This document shows positions 62,631 through 64,000 of a DNA stretch of 64,000 nt, piece after piece. The notes beneath the pieces were generated by a model. That model was not told the DNA's origin. It searched no databases and saw nothing but the letters and a program-made list of their open reading frames with translations. Source of the stretch: Sulfurimonas sp. HSL3-2 (lineage in GTDB: Bacteria > Campylobacterota > Campylobacteria > Campylobacterales > Sulfurimonadaceae); assembly GCF_039645965.1 (NCBI RefSeq), contig NZ_CP147917.1, positions 1,674,001 to 1,738,000 of the forward strand, read 5' to 3'. The stretch's first letter is position 1, and each line of letters opens with the position of its first letter. Position numbers and translations under genes: made by a program.

Positions 62631-64000
62631 TTACAGTTCCGTAGGTTTGCCGAAGTAGTACCCTTGAGCATAGTCGACTTCAAGGTCTACGATCTTATCA
62701 AAAACATTTTTAGAACAGACAAATTCTGCAATAGTCTGGATCTTCATCTTTTTAGCAAACTCGACTATTGTCTGTGTGATCATCTGAGAGTTTGTGTCCA
62801 CATCTATATTTTTTATCATTGAACCGTCTATTTTAATATAATCGACTTTTAACTTCATCAAATACTCAAAATTCGAGTATCCTGTACCGAAATCATCTAT
62901 AGAGATCTTTACACCATACTGCTTGACATCATTGATAAAGTCTATAACCTGAGTGAAATTTTCAATACCTTCTGATTCGATGATCTCAAATACAACTCTG
63001 TTACGGACAGGACTGTTTTTCAGTTTATCTATTATAAATGCATGTATCTCTTTATTTAATATATCTTCGACTGAAAGATTGATCGAAACAAAATACGGCA
63101 GATTCTCAAACTTCTTAAATGTTTTTTCTATCATGATCTTTGTCAGCTTATGATAGAGCTTATTTTTTTTAGAAAGCTCTAGAAAATGTATAGGAGCTAT
63201 ATATCCACCGTCATTATCTATTATTCTGATCAAGGATTCATATTTGACTATCTGCTGTGTTTTTGCATCGACGATAGGCTGAAACAGAGGAACTATCCTG
63301 TCTTCATCCATCGCCTTTTTAAGTTTCTTCGTCCAATCCAGGTTTTTCTCATACTCTTTGACCATCGCCATAGAATCTTCATAGACCAAGTAGTTCTTTC
63401 TGCTTTTTTTAGCAATTGACAAAGCAATATCCGCATTGGTTAAAAGCGCATCCGATCCATACGATATACCTATCGTAGCAGTCAGGCTCACCTCTCCTTT
63501 TGAATCGATCGTGAAACTTTTTTTAGATATATGATCACTTAAAAAAGCAGCAAAGTTTTTGAAATCCGTTAGATCAATAGCATCTTGACACATATATGCG
63601 AACTCATCCGAGTGCAATCTGTAAATTTGCCCTTTCTCCGGTATCATCTTTCTTAAAAAGAGAGCGAACTCTTTAAGAATTATGTCACCGACCTGATCAC
63701 CGTAGAGATCGTTTATCTCTTGAAAAGAATCTATATTGATGATCATTAAGAATGAGGTCTTACCCTGTTCCAGCTTTTCTGTCAGTTTTTTTCTATTTTC
63801 CAAACCTGTCAATGTGTCATGATAGAACTGATGTTCGATTGAGTTCAGCATCATATTAAACGTATTTTTTATAGAGTCTATCTCTTCGATATTATCAGTC
63901 ACTTCTACACGTTTTGTTATGTCATTCGACTTCGTTATATTGCTGATGACATTCGAAAAGTTTTTTATCGGTTTAATAAGATGCAGGTTTAACTCAAAAA
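62631..64000 (-). CDS. HAMP-GGDEF-EAL protein (N-terminus beyond right edge)
   Basis: Partial gene: the frame stays open to the right edge, and the residues before the GTG at 63902 (such as NLHLIKPIKNFSNVISN) look like a HAMP domain, so the N-terminal sensor and membrane part lie outside. The GGDEF domain has the signature replaced by RLHSDEFAYM, so cyclase activity is unlikely. The EAL domain has YESLIRI in place of EAL-LR, with SINLSVED, IDDFGTGYSNFEYL and IKIDGSM intact, so it may be an active phosphodiesterase with a regulatory GGDEF. Confidence 0.85.
   Translation of the reverse strand, partial: FELNLHLIKPIKNFSNVISNITKSNDITKRVEVTDNIEEIDSIKNTFNMMLNSIEHQFYHDTLTGLENRKKLTEKLEQGKTSFLMIINIDSFQEINDLYGDQVGDIILKEFALFLRKMIPEKGQIYRLHSDEFAYMCQDAIDLTDFKNFAAFLSDHISKKSFTIDSKGEVSLTATIGISYGSDALLTNADIALSIAKKSRKNYLVYEDSMAMVKEYEKNLDWTKKLKKAMDEDRIVPLFQPIVDAKTQQIVKYESLIRIIDNDGGYIAPIHFLELSKKNKLYHKLTKIMIEKTFKKFENLPYFVSINLSVEDILNKEIHAFIIDKLKNSPVRNRVVFEIIESEGIENFTQVIDFINDVKQYGVKISIDDFGTGYSNFEYLMKLKVDYIKIDGSMIKNIDVDTNSQMITQTIVEFAKKMKIQTIAEFVCSKNVFDKIVDLEVDYAQGYYFGKPTEL

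Noticed and set aside
1-64000. CRISPR arrays, tRNA/rRNA genes, insertion sequences or prophage
   Set aside because: No regularly spaced repeats, no cloverleaf-type or rRNA-like sequence, and no transposase, integrase or phage structural genes were recognised.

Overview
The window looks like chromosomal DNA of a Campylobacterota (Epsilonproteobacteria) member, most likely a Sulfurimonas-like marine or sulfidic-habitat bacterium. The evidence is its low-to-moderate GC, the core block fabZ-lpxA-clpX-mreB-mreC-(MipA)-carB, the nth / PEB4-type PPIase / class II fba neighbourhood, the UPF0323 lipoprotein with its ATP-grasp partner, the long QueH, and the many chemoreceptor, hybrid-kinase and c-di-GMP genes. 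No tRNA, rRNA, CRISPR, insertion sequence or prophage was recognised.

Layout. 0-6.4 kb: end of an unknown gene, a chemoreceptor with two near-duplicate Cache modules, an OmpR-type two-component pair, a cytoplasmic cyclophilin and a repeat-containing envelope protein. 6.5-8.8 kb: small unknown genes in AT-rich DNA, then queH. 8.8-20.4 kb: core block (lipid A and fatty acid synthesis, protease ATPase, cell-shape genes, carbamoyl-phosphate synthase), then a YrdC-like protein, UPF0323 lipoprotein, glutathionylspermidine-synthase-like enzyme and TlpA-like thioredoxin. 20.4-24 kb: BatA, BatB/C and BatD. 24-28.7 kb: a 59-aa protein, an OlsF-like bifunctional acyltransferase and a CHASE-PAS-GGDEF-EAL protein. 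28.9-36.8 kb: a seven-gene leftward operon for a Tat-exported molybdopterin oxidoreductase with a four-cluster Fe-S subunit, an NrfD-type membrane anchor, a TorD chaperone, a multi-cluster ferredoxin, a degenerate shikimate-dehydrogenase-like protein and an unknown protein. 37-50.5 kb: hisD, thioredoxin-like, aroK, a cupin, a chemoreceptor with a CxxCH motif, fba, a PLP enzyme, PEB4-type PPIase, two tandem hybrid kinases, nth, a lipoprotein, cmoA and a secreted protein. 50.6-56.7 kb: a class III cyclase-like protein, a coiled-coil protein and FapA; then an AT-rich spacer, a small HTH gene, HU, a NERD/helicase-like protein and msrB. 56.7-64 kb: outer-membrane protein, exported cyclophilin, cytochrome c, serB, metF, serS, an HD-GYP protein and a HAMP-GGDEF-EAL protein cut by the right edge.

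The strongest unexplained signal is a 10-bp palindrome, TTACATGTAA, found perfectly 12 times (about 0.2 expected from composition), ten of them inside genes and often extended to YTTACATGTAAR. Other points of interest are the AroE-like protein in the molybdoenzyme operon, the cyclase-like/coiled-coil/FapA cluster, the NERD helicase with altered Walker motifs, the possible haem-c chemoreceptor, and five genes whose TATAAT-like -10 box lies only 6-7 nt before the ATG, suggesting leaderless mRNAs.
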